Below are positions 1 to 8,432 of a DNA stretch of 64,000 nucleotides, piece after piece (positions within the stretch are counted from its first letter, which is position 1; each line of letters opens with the position of its first letter). The notes under the pieces are model-generated. The model ran no database searches. It was not told where the DNA came from and was given only the letters and a program-made list of their open reading frames with translations. The stretch spans positions 30,348 to 94,347 of the forward strand of contig CANKOI010000003.1 of NCBI GenBank assembly GCA_947484175.1, given 5' to 3'. A program made the position numbers and the translations under genes. This DNA is from Deltaproteobacteria bacterium. GTDB lineage: Bacteria > Myxococcota_A > UBA796 > SXON01.

Positions 1-176
1 ACGAACTTCGGCATCTTTGGGGCCGGCATCAGGGCTACGAACGTGACCTGAATCGTCTGGACGGCCTTCGGTACCCTTCCGAGGCCGAGCGGCGCGAGAT
101 CGGGCGGCTGAAGCGCGTCAAGCTGCGGGGCAAGGAGCGTATTCAAGCGATTCTCGACGCTCATCGCAACGTCTGA
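1..176 (+). CDS. DUF465 (YdcH-like) small protein, 3' part only
   Basis: The window opens inside a reading frame that starts before base 1 and ends with TGA at 174-176. The visible 57 residues are highly charged and look like one long alpha-helical hairpin. They carry the pattern typical of DUF465/YdcH proteins: ELRHLWGRHQGYERDLNRL, then a short break with Pro, then EIGRLKRVKLRGKERI. Members are about 60-80 aa cytoplasmic proteins of unknown role, so most of the gene is probably present. The match is by pattern only. The next thing downstream is a structured repeat, not a gene. Confidence 0.6.
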   Translation, partial: ELRHLWGRHQGYERDLNRLDGLRYPSEAERREIGRLKRVKLRGKERIQAILDAHRNV

Positions 177-199
177 CTCAGACGGACGTTGATGCGGCT

Positions 200-454
200 C
201 GCCGCGCAGGACGCGGCGCCGTTGGGGCGGAGGTCCCTGGCCAGCCGGCAGTCTCGGAAGGAGCAGCGTGAGGAAAATCCGGTGTTGGCGCGGGGTCCTG
301 CCGCTATTGGCCGCCCCTGCGCTCGCCCCGCAGCGGGGCTCGGTCGGGACGGCCAACAGCGTCACCCAGCCCGTCACCTCCCCGTCCAACCGCAGTGCCC
401 AGCGAGGAGGTGCCGGGCTGCCCAAGGACTCCGCGAGGCTTGCTGCAGCGGCTC
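200..454 (+). repeat. Structured intergenic repeat, copy A (255 bp)
   Basis: This is one of three similar about 255 bp elements in the window (also 12270-12524 and 37483-37736), all in the same orientation. It begins with a perfect hairpin, cgccgcg/cgcggcg around the loop cagga (200-218). The segment gtcctgc at 295-301 is complementary to gcaggac, which spans that loop. A second long stem pairs 302-313 with 350-361, with one A-C mismatch that becomes a G-U pair if the minus strand is the RNA. Inside it sits a third hairpin, gccccg-cag-cggggc (325-339). The sequence gtcacccagcccgtcacc follows and is identical in all copies. No protein-coding explanation is convincing. It fills the gap between the DUF465 gene and the usg-like gene. 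Confidence 0.8.
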
Positions 455-487
455 CGCACGGAGCGTGGGGGGGATAGGGGGGCCCGC

Positions 488-1495
488 ATGACGGGTCCGA
501 CGATCGCGGTGCTGGGTGCCACGGGCAACGTAGGGGAGGCGCTGCTTGCGCGCCTCGCGGCCAGCCCGCTTGGGCAGGGCGAGGTGGCCGCGTACGCGAG
601 CCGCGCCACTCGGCGCGAAACCGTGGACTTCGGCGGGCGCACCCTGCATGTTCGCACGTTGGCGGAGGCCGCCGACTCCGGCGCCAGCTTGGTGTTCTGC
701 GCGCTCCCCCCGGGCCTCGCCCAGCGAACGGTGCCCAGCTTCACGGCTCGGGGCGCGCTGGTGATCGATGTGGGCAACTCCTGCGCGGGCCTCTTCGCGG
801 GGCCGCTCTGCCTTGGCGATGTGCGCCCCATCGACGAAGCGGCCGTCGCTCGGGCCGGGGGTCTGCGTACTCCCGGCGCCCTCGGCTGGATGCTCACGAC
901 GGTGCTGGCGCCGCTGCTTCCGCTCGGCGCCTGGGGGGTCACGGGCCTCGCGAACCTGCCGGTCACCGCGCACGGCCGCCTCGCCACGGAGGAGTTTTCC
1001 GAGCAGGTGGTGGCGTCGTTCAACAGCAAGGACCCTCCTCGCCGCCGCTTTCCCGAGGGCATCGCGTTCGACACGCTCCCCGAGGATGTGGATGCCGGCG
1101 AATGGAGCGACCGGGAGAGGAGCGCTGCGGCCGAGGTCTCGGAGCTCCTAGGCGTGAACCCCGGCCGCATCGGCGTGCAGGTGTGCACCCAGCCCGTTTT
1201 CTCCGGGATGACGGCAGCGTTGCACATCCGCGGCGTCGACGACGCGGAGGCTGCCGAGACGGCCCTGCGAGAGGCGCCCGGCCTCGCTACGGCCGCGCGG
1301 ATGCGGTCGCTGCGGCCGCGCAAGGTGATGACGAAGGCGCCGGTCTACTTCGGAGGTGTCCGTGCCGACCCCGCGGGCGATGGCATTCACCTCTGGCTGG
1401 CGGCGGACAACCTGGCCGGCGCCGGTGCGGCGGTGCCCATCCTGTTGGCTGAACGGTTGCTCAACGCCGGCGTTACCACGGAAGTCGACGCATGA
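488..1495 (+). CDS. usg: USG-1-like aspartate-semialdehyde dehydrogenase homologue, active-site Cys missing
   Basis: The 335-aa protein has an N-terminal NAD(P)-binding Rossmann motif (VLGATGNVGEALL) and the overall plan of aspartate-semialdehyde dehydrogenase. The catalytic region that reads NPNCST in active enzymes is here LRTPGALGWMLTTVLAPL, so the essential Cys is absent. The same loss is seen in E. coli USG-1, and other segments also resemble USG-1 (AFDTLPEDVD, TQPVFSGM, LWLAADNLAGAGAA). It is therefore probably not a working dehydrogenase, and its role is unknown. In enterobacteria usg lies directly upstream of truA, and here truA is two genes downstream in the same run. The ATG at 488 is chosen because the Rossmann fold begins there; an upstream extension would run into the repeat. 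It overlaps the next gene by four bases (ATGA). Confidence 0.75.
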   Translation: MTGPTIAVLGATGNVGEALLARLAASPLGQGEVAAYASRATRRETVDFGGRTLHVRTLAEAADSGASLVFCALPPGLAQRTVPSFTARGALVIDVGNSCAGLFAGPLCLGDVRPIDEAAVARAGGLRTPGALGWMLTTVLAPLLPLGAWGVTGLANLPVTAHGRLATEEFSEQVVASFNSKDPPRRRFPEGIAFDTLPEDVDAGEWSDRERSAAAEVSELLGVNPGRIGVQVCTQPVFSGMTAALHIRGVDDAEAAETALREAPGLATAARMRSLRPRKVMTKAPVYFGGVRADPAGDGIHLWLAADNLAGAGAAVPILLAERLLNAGVTTEVDA

Positions 1496-3927
1496 TCGGA
1501 CTCCTGCTTGCCGCCTCCGCGGCCTCTGCCCTCCCCACGGAAGAAGCCGCCTGGGTGGAAACTAGCACCGAGGTGAACGACCTCGCGGTGAGCTGGGACG
1601 AAGCGTGGGTCGCCTTCACGACCTCGGGCGGCGAGCTCCTCCTCATCGACACCGCCACCTGGGATGTCTGGAACGTTCCGCTCAGCTCTGCGGCCGGGGG
1701 CGGGGTGACCATCGGCGGAGCAAGCGGCGCGAGCACGCTGTTCGCAGGCCTCGCCGACGGCAAGGTGGAGGCCTTTCTGCTCATGGCGGGCTCGTCCCCG
1801 AGCCTGCTGGGCTCCTTTCCGGTGGGCGGCGCTCCGTTGGCGCTGGAGGCCGACAGCCAGACGCTGTACGCCCTCGTGGAGGCTACCGAGACGGGCCCCA
1901 CGCTCGAGTCCTACTCGGTGGCCGAACGCACCCCCACGGGTACGGAAGCGGCCGACCTCGGCGCGAACAGCTTCTCCGACATGGGCGCTCGCATCACGGC
2001 AGACAGCGAAACCGCGTCCGCGACGATCAGCTACCTCTACGTCACCCACGGCGGCTCGCAGGTGTCACGCATCGCCGTGTCGCCTACGTCGATGACGCCG
2101 GGATTGAACGAGAGCGGCGGTTCGGGGAACTACGACGACCTGTGGACGGTGGACGGCGTGGCCACCACCTGGTTCACCAACAGCGGCGGCTCGAGCAGCG
2201 TGAGCTCGATCACCAACGACTCCGGCACCTTTGAGATCACCAACACCACCAACCCCGTTCTCGGCGACCCGACCGCGGTGGGCGGCTCGTACCGCGATGG
2301 TTGGCTGGGCATCTCGAACAACGACGGCCTGCACGTTTTCACCTACGCGAACGAGGGGTTGGCCAACGAAGCCGACCTCGTCATTCCCGAGGCAGCGATG
2401 GCCACGGAGATCGTGGCGCTCAACGGCTACGGCGTGGTGGGGCTCCCGGGGGGCGCATCGATTGTGTCGGCGCTCCCCTGGGTGGAGATCACGGGTCTCT
2501 CGGCCACAACCGTGCTGCCGGAGGAGGAGTTCACCCTCACGTTCACGAGCAGCAAGACCGGCAGTTGGCAGGCGTATCGCCAGGTGCAGGGCTCCGGGGG
2601 CGGGCCGGAGAAGTTCACGGACGCGTCGGGGGATGTGGCGGCCGGAGAGGAAGTGACGGCCACGCTCAGTCTCCCGCCTTCCGACACCGATGCCGACGAA
2701 CGTTTCCTGGTGGAGATTCGGGTGACCGAGGACGGCAGCACCTCCGAAGGGCGCGACGGCACCTTCGTGGCCTCCGACCCGCGCCCCACGGTGCCCGATC
2801 TCAGCGGTGGCGGCGTCGCCGTCGGCGATCGCGCCGTCTACCTCAAGTTCGACGCCCTCGACCCCGAGGCGGCCCAAACCTACCAGGTGTGGATCACCAC
2901 CGTGCCGTGGGCGGCCGAGGACTACGCCACGGGCGGTCCCGTGTACGAAGGTCCCGACGACTACGATGCCGAGTCCACCTTCATCGGCGAGGCCGGTGAC
3001 CTCGGCGTTGTCGAGATCACGATCGGGGCGCTCACGAACGGCACCACCTACTACGTGGGCGTGCGAGCGATCGATGCAGCCGACACCGACGACGAACAGG
3101 AGAGCGAGATGTCTACGGTCTATGAGGTGATGCCGGAGGAGACCTACTCCCTGAGCCAGCGGCTCGGCATCGAGAGCTGGTGCGGCCTGCCGCTCTCGAG
3201 CGCGGGTTGGTTCGGGGTGTTCGCGGGCGTCGTGGCGCTTTCACGGCGCAAGCGCACAGCCAAGGCCCTCGGGGCCGGTGCCGCCTTGCTCGTAGGGCTG
3301 GCGTTGCCGGGGGTTGCGGAGGCGCGCCCGCACGAAGACGACAGCACGTCGCGCCACTGGAACGTCGCGCTCCGGTACGGTCCGTTCCTCTCGCAGGGCA
3401 ACTCCGAGCTGAAGGATGCCTTCGGGAGCAGCAACAACCGGCTCTTCCGGGCCGATCTCGGGTGGACCTCGAACCTGCTGGACCTCGACCTTGGTTTGGG
3501 GCTGTACACCGACGAAGGTGGCCAAACCACCGCTTCCGGTGAGCGGAGCGCCGACGACACCAAGCTCACGGCCTTCCCGCTGGGTGTGGATGCGACGGTG
3601 CGCTTCGACTTCTTGCGCGAGCAGCCGGTAGTGCCCTTCGTTCGGGCGGGCGGCGACCTCTGGTTGTGGAACGAAACGTGGGACAGCCAGTACGACAGCG
3701 ACGGCGGCGGGGCGACCACGGCGGGCACCTTTGGCTGGCACTGGGCCGGCGGCCTGATGATCCTTCTGGACACGCTCGACCCGGGCGCCGCCAGCAAGCT
3801 GGAGAACGCCGCCAGCGTCAACGACACTTTTCTGGTCGCCGAGTACCGGCAGTCCTACACCTTCGGCTCCGACGCTCTCGACTTCACCAGCTCGGAGATC
3901 ACGTTCGGGCTCAAGTTCGACTACTGA
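1492..3927 (+). CDS. Fused surface protein: propeller/FnIII part, internal MYXO-CTERM-like anchor, second signal peptide, outer-membrane barrel
   Basis: This 811-aa product reads as two exported proteins joined in frame. Residues 1-14 form a signal peptide (LLLAASAASA). About 20-330 has repeated beta-strand blocks like a propeller, followed by Ig/fibronectin-like strands to about 555. Cys564 is followed by a hydrophobic stretch and SRRKR (584-588), the pattern of a MYXO-CTERM tail. A second signal-peptide-like segment follows at once (KALGAGAALLVGLALPG, with AEA|RP near 611). The last 200 residues have alternating aromatic strands and end in FGLKFDY, as an outer-membrane barrel does. Adjacent Myxococcus families named MXAN_2561 (anchored) and MXAN_2562 (barrel) have this content as separate genes; that identification is from memory. 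An in-frame GTG at 3232 could start the barrel separately. The gene sits between usg and truA. Confidence 0.7.
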   Translation: MIGLLLAASAASALPTEEAAWVETSTEVNDLAVSWDEAWVAFTTSGGELLLIDTATWDVWNVPLSSAAGGGVTIGGASGASTLFAGLADGKVEAFLLMAGSSPSLLGSFPVGGAPLALEADSQTLYALVEATETGPTLESYSVAERTPTGTEAADLGANSFSDMGARITADSETASATISYLYVTHGGSQVSRIAVSPTSMTPGLNESGGSGNYDDLWTVDGVATTWFTNSGGSSSVSSITNDSGTFEITNTTNPVLGDPTAVGGSYRDGWLGISNNDGLHVFTYANEGLANEADLVIPEAAMATEIVALNGYGVVGLPGGASIVSALPWVEITGLSATTVLPEEEFTLTFTSSKTGSWQAYRQVQGSGGGPEKFTDASGDVAAGEEVTATLSLPPSDTDADERFLVEIRVTEDGSTSEGRDGTFVASDPRPTVPDLSGGGVAVGDRAVYLKFDALDPEAAQTYQVWITTVPWAAEDYATGGPVYEGPDDYDAESTFIGEAGDLGVVEITIGALTNGTTYYVGVRAIDAADTDDEQESEMSTVYEVMPEETYSLSQRLGIESWCGLPLSSAGWFGVFAGVVALSRRKRTAKALGAGAALLVGLALPGVAEARPHEDDSTSRHWNVALRYGPFLSQGNSELKDAFGSSNNRLFRADLGWTSNLLDLDLGLGLYTDEGGQTTASGERSADDTKLTAFPLGVDATVRFDFLREQPVVPFVRAGGDLWLWNETWDSQYDSDGGGATTAGTFGWHWAGGLMILLDTLDPGAASKLENAASVNDTFLVAEYRQSYTFGSDALDFTSSEITFGLKFDY

Positions 3928-3931
3928 GCCG

Positions 3932-4690
3932 GTGCCCAACTACCGCCTGATCCTTGAGTACGATGGCCGCGACTACGCCGGCTTCCAGTCGCAGAGCAAC
4001 CACCCCAGCGTACAGGCCACCCTCGAAGAGGCGCTCTCTCGCCACTTCGAAACGGGCCGCGTGATCGTGCACGGCAGTGGGCGCACTGACTCCGGAGTGC
4101 ACGCGCTCGGGCAGGTAGTGAACTTCCGGGTCGACATCGAACGCGACCCCAACCGGGTGCGCCTCGGCCTGAACACCCTCCTTCCCCGCAGCATCTCCGT
4201 GGTGGCGGCCAGCGTGGCGCCCGCTTCGTTCCACTCCCGCTTCTCCGCCACGGGCAAGACCTACCGGTACCGCATCCTCCAGCGGCGCGACCGCAGCCCC
4301 TTCACATCCGGTTTCGCGTTGCATGTGCGCCGCCCACTCGACTGGGCGGCCGTAGAAGAGGCGCTGCCCGTGCTCGTGGGCACCCACGACTTCTCTGCCT
4401 TTCGTGGCGCGGGGTGCACCGCTCGTTCGCCCGTTCGCACCGTCGATCGTGCCGAGCATGTGGATGCCGGGGGCGGCGAGCACCACCTGTTCTTCCACGG
4501 CAACGGTTTTTTACGCTACCAGGTGCGGCGCATGGTGGGCACGCTGCTCGACATCGGGCTCGGCCGGCGCTCCGCGAGCTCGATCGGCGAGCTGCTGGCC
4601 GGGCGCGATCCCTCGAAGGCGGGCAAGACGGCGCTCGCCGAGGGCCTCTGCTTGATGGAAGTGGACTACCCCCCGGAGGCGCTGGGGTGA
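3932..4690 (+). CDS. truA: tRNA pseudouridine(38-40) synthase TruA
   Basis: TruA converts uridines 38-40 in the anticodon arm of many tRNAs to pseudouridine. The 252-aa length is usual for the family. The N-terminal strand YRLILEYDGRDYAGFQ and the catalytic-Asp motif GRTDSGVHALGQV are both clear, as is the later FLRYQVRRMVGTLL block near the C-terminus. The start is GTG at 3932, four bases after the stop of the preceding gene, so the usg-like gene, the surface-protein gene and truA are likely cotranscribed. It is convergent with the kinase gene downstream. Confidence 0.95.
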   Translation: MPNYRLILEYDGRDYAGFQSQSNHPSVQATLEEALSRHFETGRVIVHGSGRTDSGVHALGQVVNFRVDIERDPNRVRLGLNTLLPRSISVVAASVAPASFHSRFSATGKTYRYRILQRRDRSPFTSGFALHVRRPLDWAAVEEALPVLVGTHDFSAFRGAGCTARSPVRTVDRAEHVDAGGGEHHLFFHGNGFLRYQVRRMVGTLLDIGLGRRSASSIGELLAGRDPSKAGKTALAEGLCLMEVDYPPEALG

Positions 4691-4709
4691 CGGCGCCTGG
4701 GCGCTTGCC

Positions 4710-6944
4710 TCACCGGCCGAGGAGCGCCGGTCCCTCGCCGACCAGCACATAGGTCCACGGCATCGTGTCGAGCGTGGACCACACCACGAGGTCCTCGTTG
4801 ATTTCGAGGTGCCCGTTCCGGCGACCCCCGCTCACCGCTTGGACGACGCCGGGCCACGCGAAGGGCTCGGGCTGGTACTCCTGCCCCGACGTGGCCTGCT
4901 CCTTCAGCCCGGAGCGCACGACGACGCGCCCGTCTGAGTCCACGAGGTACGCTTCCACCGGCATTCCGGCTGGCTGGAGCAGCGTCTCCACGAGGCATCC
5001 GACCGTCACATCCAGCGCCGCCACTCCGACGAAGGCGCCCTCGGGGCTGAACAGGCCCGTCCCGCAGCCCAGCAGCAGGCCCATGCCGCTCTCGTCGAGG
5101 TACACCGACCCCCAGTGCGGTGCGCGTTTTCCGTGGGCATTGAGGTACCAGGGGCGTTGCCGCGGGTCGTAGCCGTCCGGGTACGGGGTCGGCGTCCCGG
5201 GAAGCCCCCCGATGACCCCTTCCTCCAGCGCCACGTAGGCCCAAGTGACCGGCACGCCATCCTCCCCGATCAGGCGCCGCTGCTCCGCCGCCGACAACGT
5301 GATCGCGTTGTCTGCCGAGCTTTGGAGGAGCACCCTCAGGAAGGCGGGCTGGAGCGCGGCGAGCTGGTGGAGCCGCCGCTGGAGTGGCTGTGCCTCCACG
5401 CCCTCTGCGAAGCCAACATCGATGTGATCGAGGCTCATCTGCTCGAAGATCGTGGAGGGACCGAGGTCGGGCGGACCGAGCCCCGGGGTCGCGTAGTCCG
5501 CGTTCAGGTACACCTTGGCGGGTAGCGGCTCGGCGGCCAGCACCGCCTCGGCGGCGAAGGCTAGGCCGTTGAGCAGCCCCTCGTAGTGTTGCAGCGCCGT
5601 GTCGAGCCCGCGCGCGTGGGAGGACGCCACGGCAAGGACACCCGTCAGCCGCTCTTCGCGCTCGGCGGCGGCGAGCCGGGCGGCCTCTCGCGCCGCCACT
5701 CCCCCCGACACTCCCACTGCCACCACGACGAACACCAGCAGGAGCAGCCCGAGCAGGATCGCGGCGGACAGCTCCCGACGGCGCGCAACCCACCGAGAGA
5801 AGGTCTGCATGCGGGTGTCGGGCCGTGCGAGCACGGCATCGCCACGGAGGTAGCGCCGCACGTCGTCTGCGAGCGCCTCCACCCGCTCGTAGCGCTCGCC
5901 GGGAAGCTTCGCCGTGGCCTTCCGCACGATCGCGGCCAGCTCGCGCGGGACCGCCTCGTTCGGCGAGATGTGCTCGATGGCTCCCACTCTCCCGTCGCGC
6001 GCCAACTGCAGCATCTGGTCCGCATTGGAAGCGACCCTTGCCCGCCGTAGGGTGACGATCTCGAAAAGGATCAGGCCGAGCGCGAACTGGTCGCTCCGGG
6101 CGTCTACGTCCTCGTTCCTGCCGAATGCCTGCTCCGGCGACATGTAGGACAAGGTGCCGATGATCGCGCCGAACCGCGTGCTCTTCACGCGACCCGCGCC
6201 CTCCACGCCGGGGGTGCAGGCGGTCTCTCCCTCGCCCAGCACCCGCGCGATCCCCCAGTCCATCACGATCACGTCCCGGAAGGGGCCGACCATGATGTTG
6301 TCGGGCTTCAGGTCGCGGTGGAGGACTCCGCGCGCGTGGGCGAAGTCGACGGCACCGCACACCTGTAGGAACAGATCGAGGCGGGCGGGCAGGGCGGCGT
6401 CTGTGTCTGGCTTCTGCCCGGCCTCGTGGGTAGCGCGCGCGGCGCCCATGACCTCCTTGAGCGTGCGCCCCCGGATGAGCTTCATCGCGTAGGAGAGGGT
6501 GCCGTCCTCTCTTCGCTCTACCGCATACACCGGCATGATCGCGGGGTGGTCGAGTTGGGCGGTGATCTGGATTTCGTCGTGGAATCGCTGCGCGAGGGCG
6601 GGCTCGTGCACGAGGCGGGGGTCCATCATCTTTACGGCCACGGCCCGATGGAGCGCCTCGTCACGCGCGAGGTGCACTTCGCCCATCGCGCCGCGACCGA
6701 GGACACCGAGCAGCCGGTGGCGAGGCGCGTCGGGACGAGCCTTGTCGCCTGTGGGTGTGAGCGTCACCTCTAGTGATGCCACGGCGTCGCGACACTGTGC
6801 GGCGGTGATGAGCTCCTCGCGGTGACACCACGCGATGAAGTCGCTGTCGTCGCCGCTGCCGTCGGCGTCGAACCGGAGCCGCAGCGCATCGAAGTCTGCC
6901 CCGAGGAGCGGGGAGAGGGCTTCGAGTAGGGCGCGAACCTTCAC
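4710..6944 (-). CDS. Receptor-type Ser/Thr protein kinase with extracellular Cache-like sensor
   Basis: This 744-aa protein has a cytoplasmic kinase, one membrane span and an outside sensor. The PknB-type kinase covers about residues 78-370: glycine loop GRGAMGEV (83-90), Lys105 in VAVKMM, HRDLKPDN (209-216), and DWG (229-231) where most kinases have DFG. A strong membrane helix lies at about 394-413 (AAILLGLLLLVFVVVAVGV). The rest, about 430-744, resembles a double Cache domain, with YDPRQRPWYLNAHGK and VDSDGRVVVRSG as typical pieces. It probably reports a small ligand or envelope state by phosphorylation; the ligand is unknown. An acidic stretch near the start (DADGSGDDSD) resembles part of an EF-hand loop but lacks the final Glu. 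It lies alone on the minus strand. Confidence 0.85.
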   Translation of the reverse strand: MKVRALLEALSPLLGADFDALRLRFDADGSGDDSDFIAWCHREELITAAQCRDAVASLEVTLTPTGDKARPDAPRHRLLGVLGRGAMGEVHLARDEALHRAVAVKMMDPRLVHEPALAQRFHDEIQITAQLDHPAIMPVYAVERREDGTLSYAMKLIRGRTLKEVMGAARATHEAGQKPDTDAALPARLDLFLQVCGAVDFAHARGVLHRDLKPDNIMVGPFRDVIVMDWGIARVLGEGETACTPGVEGAGRVKSTRFGAIIGTLSYMSPEQAFGRNEDVDARSDQFALGLILFEIVTLRRARVASNADQMLQLARDGRVGAIEHISPNEAVPRELAAIVRKATAKLPGERYERVEALADDVRRYLRGDAVLARPDTRMQTFSRWVARRRELSAAILLGLLLLVFVVVAVGVSGGVAAREAARLAAAEREERLTGVLAVASSHARGLDTALQHYEGLLNGLAFAAEAVLAAEPLPAKVYLNADYATPGLGPPDLGPSTIFEQMSLDHIDVGFAEGVEAQPLQRRLHQLAALQPAFLRVLLQSSADNAITLSAAEQRRLIGEDGVPVTWAYVALEEGVIGGLPGTPTPYPDGYDPRQRPWYLNAHGKRAPHWGSVYLDESGMGLLLGCGTGLFSPEGAFVGVAALDVTVGCLVETLLQPAGMPVEAYLVDSDGRVVVRSGLKEQATSGQEYQPEPFAWPGVVQAVSGGRRNGHLEINEDLVVWSTLDTMPWTYVLVGEGPALLGR

Positions 6945-7006
6945 CTTTCCCGACTATCCGGCGCGGCGGGGGTGTGGCACCCTTGCCATTGCCCATCGCC
7001 GGCCGG

Positions 7007-7384
7007 TCAGGGAACCCGCAACACCGCGACGTCGTACTGGGTGATCCTGTCGTCGTGCGTCATCAACGTGAGACCCTCGCACAGCGCCTGCGCTACGAGC
7101 ATCCGGTCGAAGGGATCGTGATGGTGCGGCGGCAGCGCGGCGGCTGCCCGCGTGTGTCGGAAGTGGACGGGAAGCTCTGTGAACCCGGCAGCTACGACGC
7201 CGTCCTCCACGGTTTCGGGCAGGCGCAGCTTTCCGAGACTGACCTTGAGGCCCAACTCCCACGCCGTGGCGGCGCTAACGTAGACCGCCTCCGCGTCGGC
7301 GATCGCGCGCACCATCGCCGGCGAGAGGCGCGGGTCCGCAGCCTTCCACCACAAGAAGACGTGGCTGTCGAGCAGGAGCCTCAT
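7007..7384 (-). CDS. PIN-domain ribonuclease toxin (VapC-like)
   Basis: The 125-aa protein starts MRLLLDSHVFLWW, the usual opening of one VapC-like PIN subgroup, which carries the first metal-binding Asp. Further acidic positions are in TAWELGLK and DPFDRMLVAQA, with THDDRITQYD near the end. PIN toxins cut RNA using these acidic residues and Mg2+. The ATG at 7384 overlaps the stop of the antitoxin gene (ATGA), which is the standard type II toxin-antitoxin layout. The fold and pairing are clear; the RNA target cannot be told from sequence. Confidence 0.88.
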   Translation of the reverse strand: MRLLLDSHVFLWWKAADPRLSPAMVRAIADAEAVYVSAATAWELGLKVSLGKLRLPETVEDGVVAAGFTELPVHFRHTRAAAALPPHHHDPFDRMLVAQALCEGLTLMTHDDRITQYDVAVLRVP

Positions 7385-7623
7385 TCGGGGGTGTCGCCGC
7401 CGAGCATGGCCGCAGCGACCTGGGCGTCGGCTTCGTCGAAGTCCGGCGCCACCCACACCCGGCCCTCCCAGCCGCCGGGTACACGCGCCGGCGGCGCCGC
7501 CAACGCAACCAGTCGTGCTGCTGGCTTCCCATTGCGTGCGATCACGATCTCCTCGCCCGCCGCTGCACGCTGCACCAGCTCAGAGAGGTGGGTCTTGGCG
7601 TCGTAGATGTTGACGGGGTTCAT
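7381..7623 (-). CDS. Phd/YefM-family antitoxin
   Basis: This is an 80-aa partner of the PIN toxin. The N-terminal half (NIYDAKTHLSELVQRAAAGE, then EIVIARNGKPAARLVAL) is the DNA-binding Phd/YefM fold. The acidic C-terminal part (APDFDEADAQVAAAMLGGD) is the expected toxin-binding tail. The ATG at 7623 is chosen because the Phd domain begins there. Such antitoxins normally repress their own promoter, which would lie in the 50-base gap upstream of this gene. The pair lies between a kinase gene and carF. Confidence 0.88.
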   Translation of the reverse strand: MNPVNIYDAKTHLSELVQRAAAGEEIVIARNGKPAARLVALAAPPARVPGGWEGRVWVAPDFDEADAQVAAAMLGGDTPE

Positions 7624-7675
7624 GTCCAGACGATAGCGCCGCTGACCAAGTTGGTCAAGTGGCCCCTCGCCACCC

Positions 7676-8392
7676 TCAGCCGATCGCCCCATCCTCCAGC
7701 CGAGGCGGCACCCCGGTGGCGGCGGTGATGGCGCGCTCGAGCCCCCGGAAGAAGCCGATGCCGTCGAGCGGCGCGTTCATCCAACCCGTGGTGATGCAGT
7801 AGTGGCCGACGTGCGGGGCGCGATGGTGTACGGCGTGATGCTCCGGCCGCAGCGCCAGCCCGCTTCGCTGAACCAAGCGGATCCACGCGGGTGGTTCGGT
7901 GAGGTGCGCCCAGCTGTGGAACTGGTTGGTGGCGAAAATGCCGAGGCAGAGAACGACGATGAACACGACGGCGCCTTCTGCGAGGCCGCCGCTAGCGGGA
8001 TCGAGGGCGAGGGCCATGAGCAGCAACGGCAGGCTGCCTAAGCAGTTGCTGCCGTTGGTCTCGACGAAGTCGTGCCGGGTGATGGCGAGCTCGTCGACGT
8101 GGTGCTCGCGGAAGGGCCGCACGAACATCGAGCCGAGGATGGGGGTCGTTGCGCTCAGCCAGGTATCGAAGAACCAGTGGACAAGGCCCGAGAACACGTC
8201 GGCGGCGAGGTAGCCTGCGAGGAGAGCCGCCAGCGTGACGAAATCGAGGGCGTCGGGGCCCAAGCTGGCCAGCCTCCACAGGTGGAACCCGCAGGCGCCG
8301 AAGAAACCGAGGACACCCGCCGTGTCGATCAGGCGCGCCGTCGTGGTGTACTCGGCTAACGACGCTCGAGTGGGTGAGGAGTCGGGTGACAT
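7676..8392 (-). CDS. carF: CarF/TMEM189-type plasmanylethanolamine desaturase
   Basis: The 238-aa membrane enzyme belongs to the CarF/TMEM189 (PEDS1) family. This family puts the vinyl-ether double bond into ether phospholipids to make plasmalogens. The His-rich di-iron ligands are in place: GLVHWFFDTW (His72), REHHVDELAITRHDF (His97, His98, His107), QFHSWAH (His159, His163) and PEHHAVHHRAPH (185-194). The signature ETNGSNC is also present. In Myxococcus, CarF takes part in the light/singlet-oxygen carotenoid response through plasmalogens. The ATG at 8392 begins 40 bases from a divergent kinase gene, so the two may share a regulatory region. No ether-lipid synthesis genes are nearby. Confidence 0.9.
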   Translation of the reverse strand: MSPDSSPTRASLAEYTTTARLIDTAGVLGFFGACGFHLWRLASLGPDALDFVTLAALLAGYLAADVFSGLVHWFFDTWLSATTPILGSMFVRPFREHHVDELAITRHDFVETNGSNCLGSLPLLLMALALDPASGGLAEGAVVFIVVLCLGIFATNQFHSWAHLTEPPAWIRLVQRSGLALRPEHHAVHHRAPHVGHYCITTGWMNAPLDGIGFFRGLERAITAATGVPPRLEDGAIG

Positions 8393-8432
8393 GGGTGGGG
8401 CGGAGCATACCACTGGGCGATAGGCGGCCGGG

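Noticed and set aside
200..454. Repeat copies as fragments of one protein gene on the minus strand (VTGWVT..PTE.RCGAS.GAA)
   Set aside because: The apparent protein similarity follows from the nucleotide similarity. The paired changes in the stem alter residues without pattern but always keep base pairing.
6966..6990. tggcac...ttgcc resembling a sigma-54 promoter
   Set aside because: The spacing between the GG and GC elements is wrong for a -24/-12 promoter.
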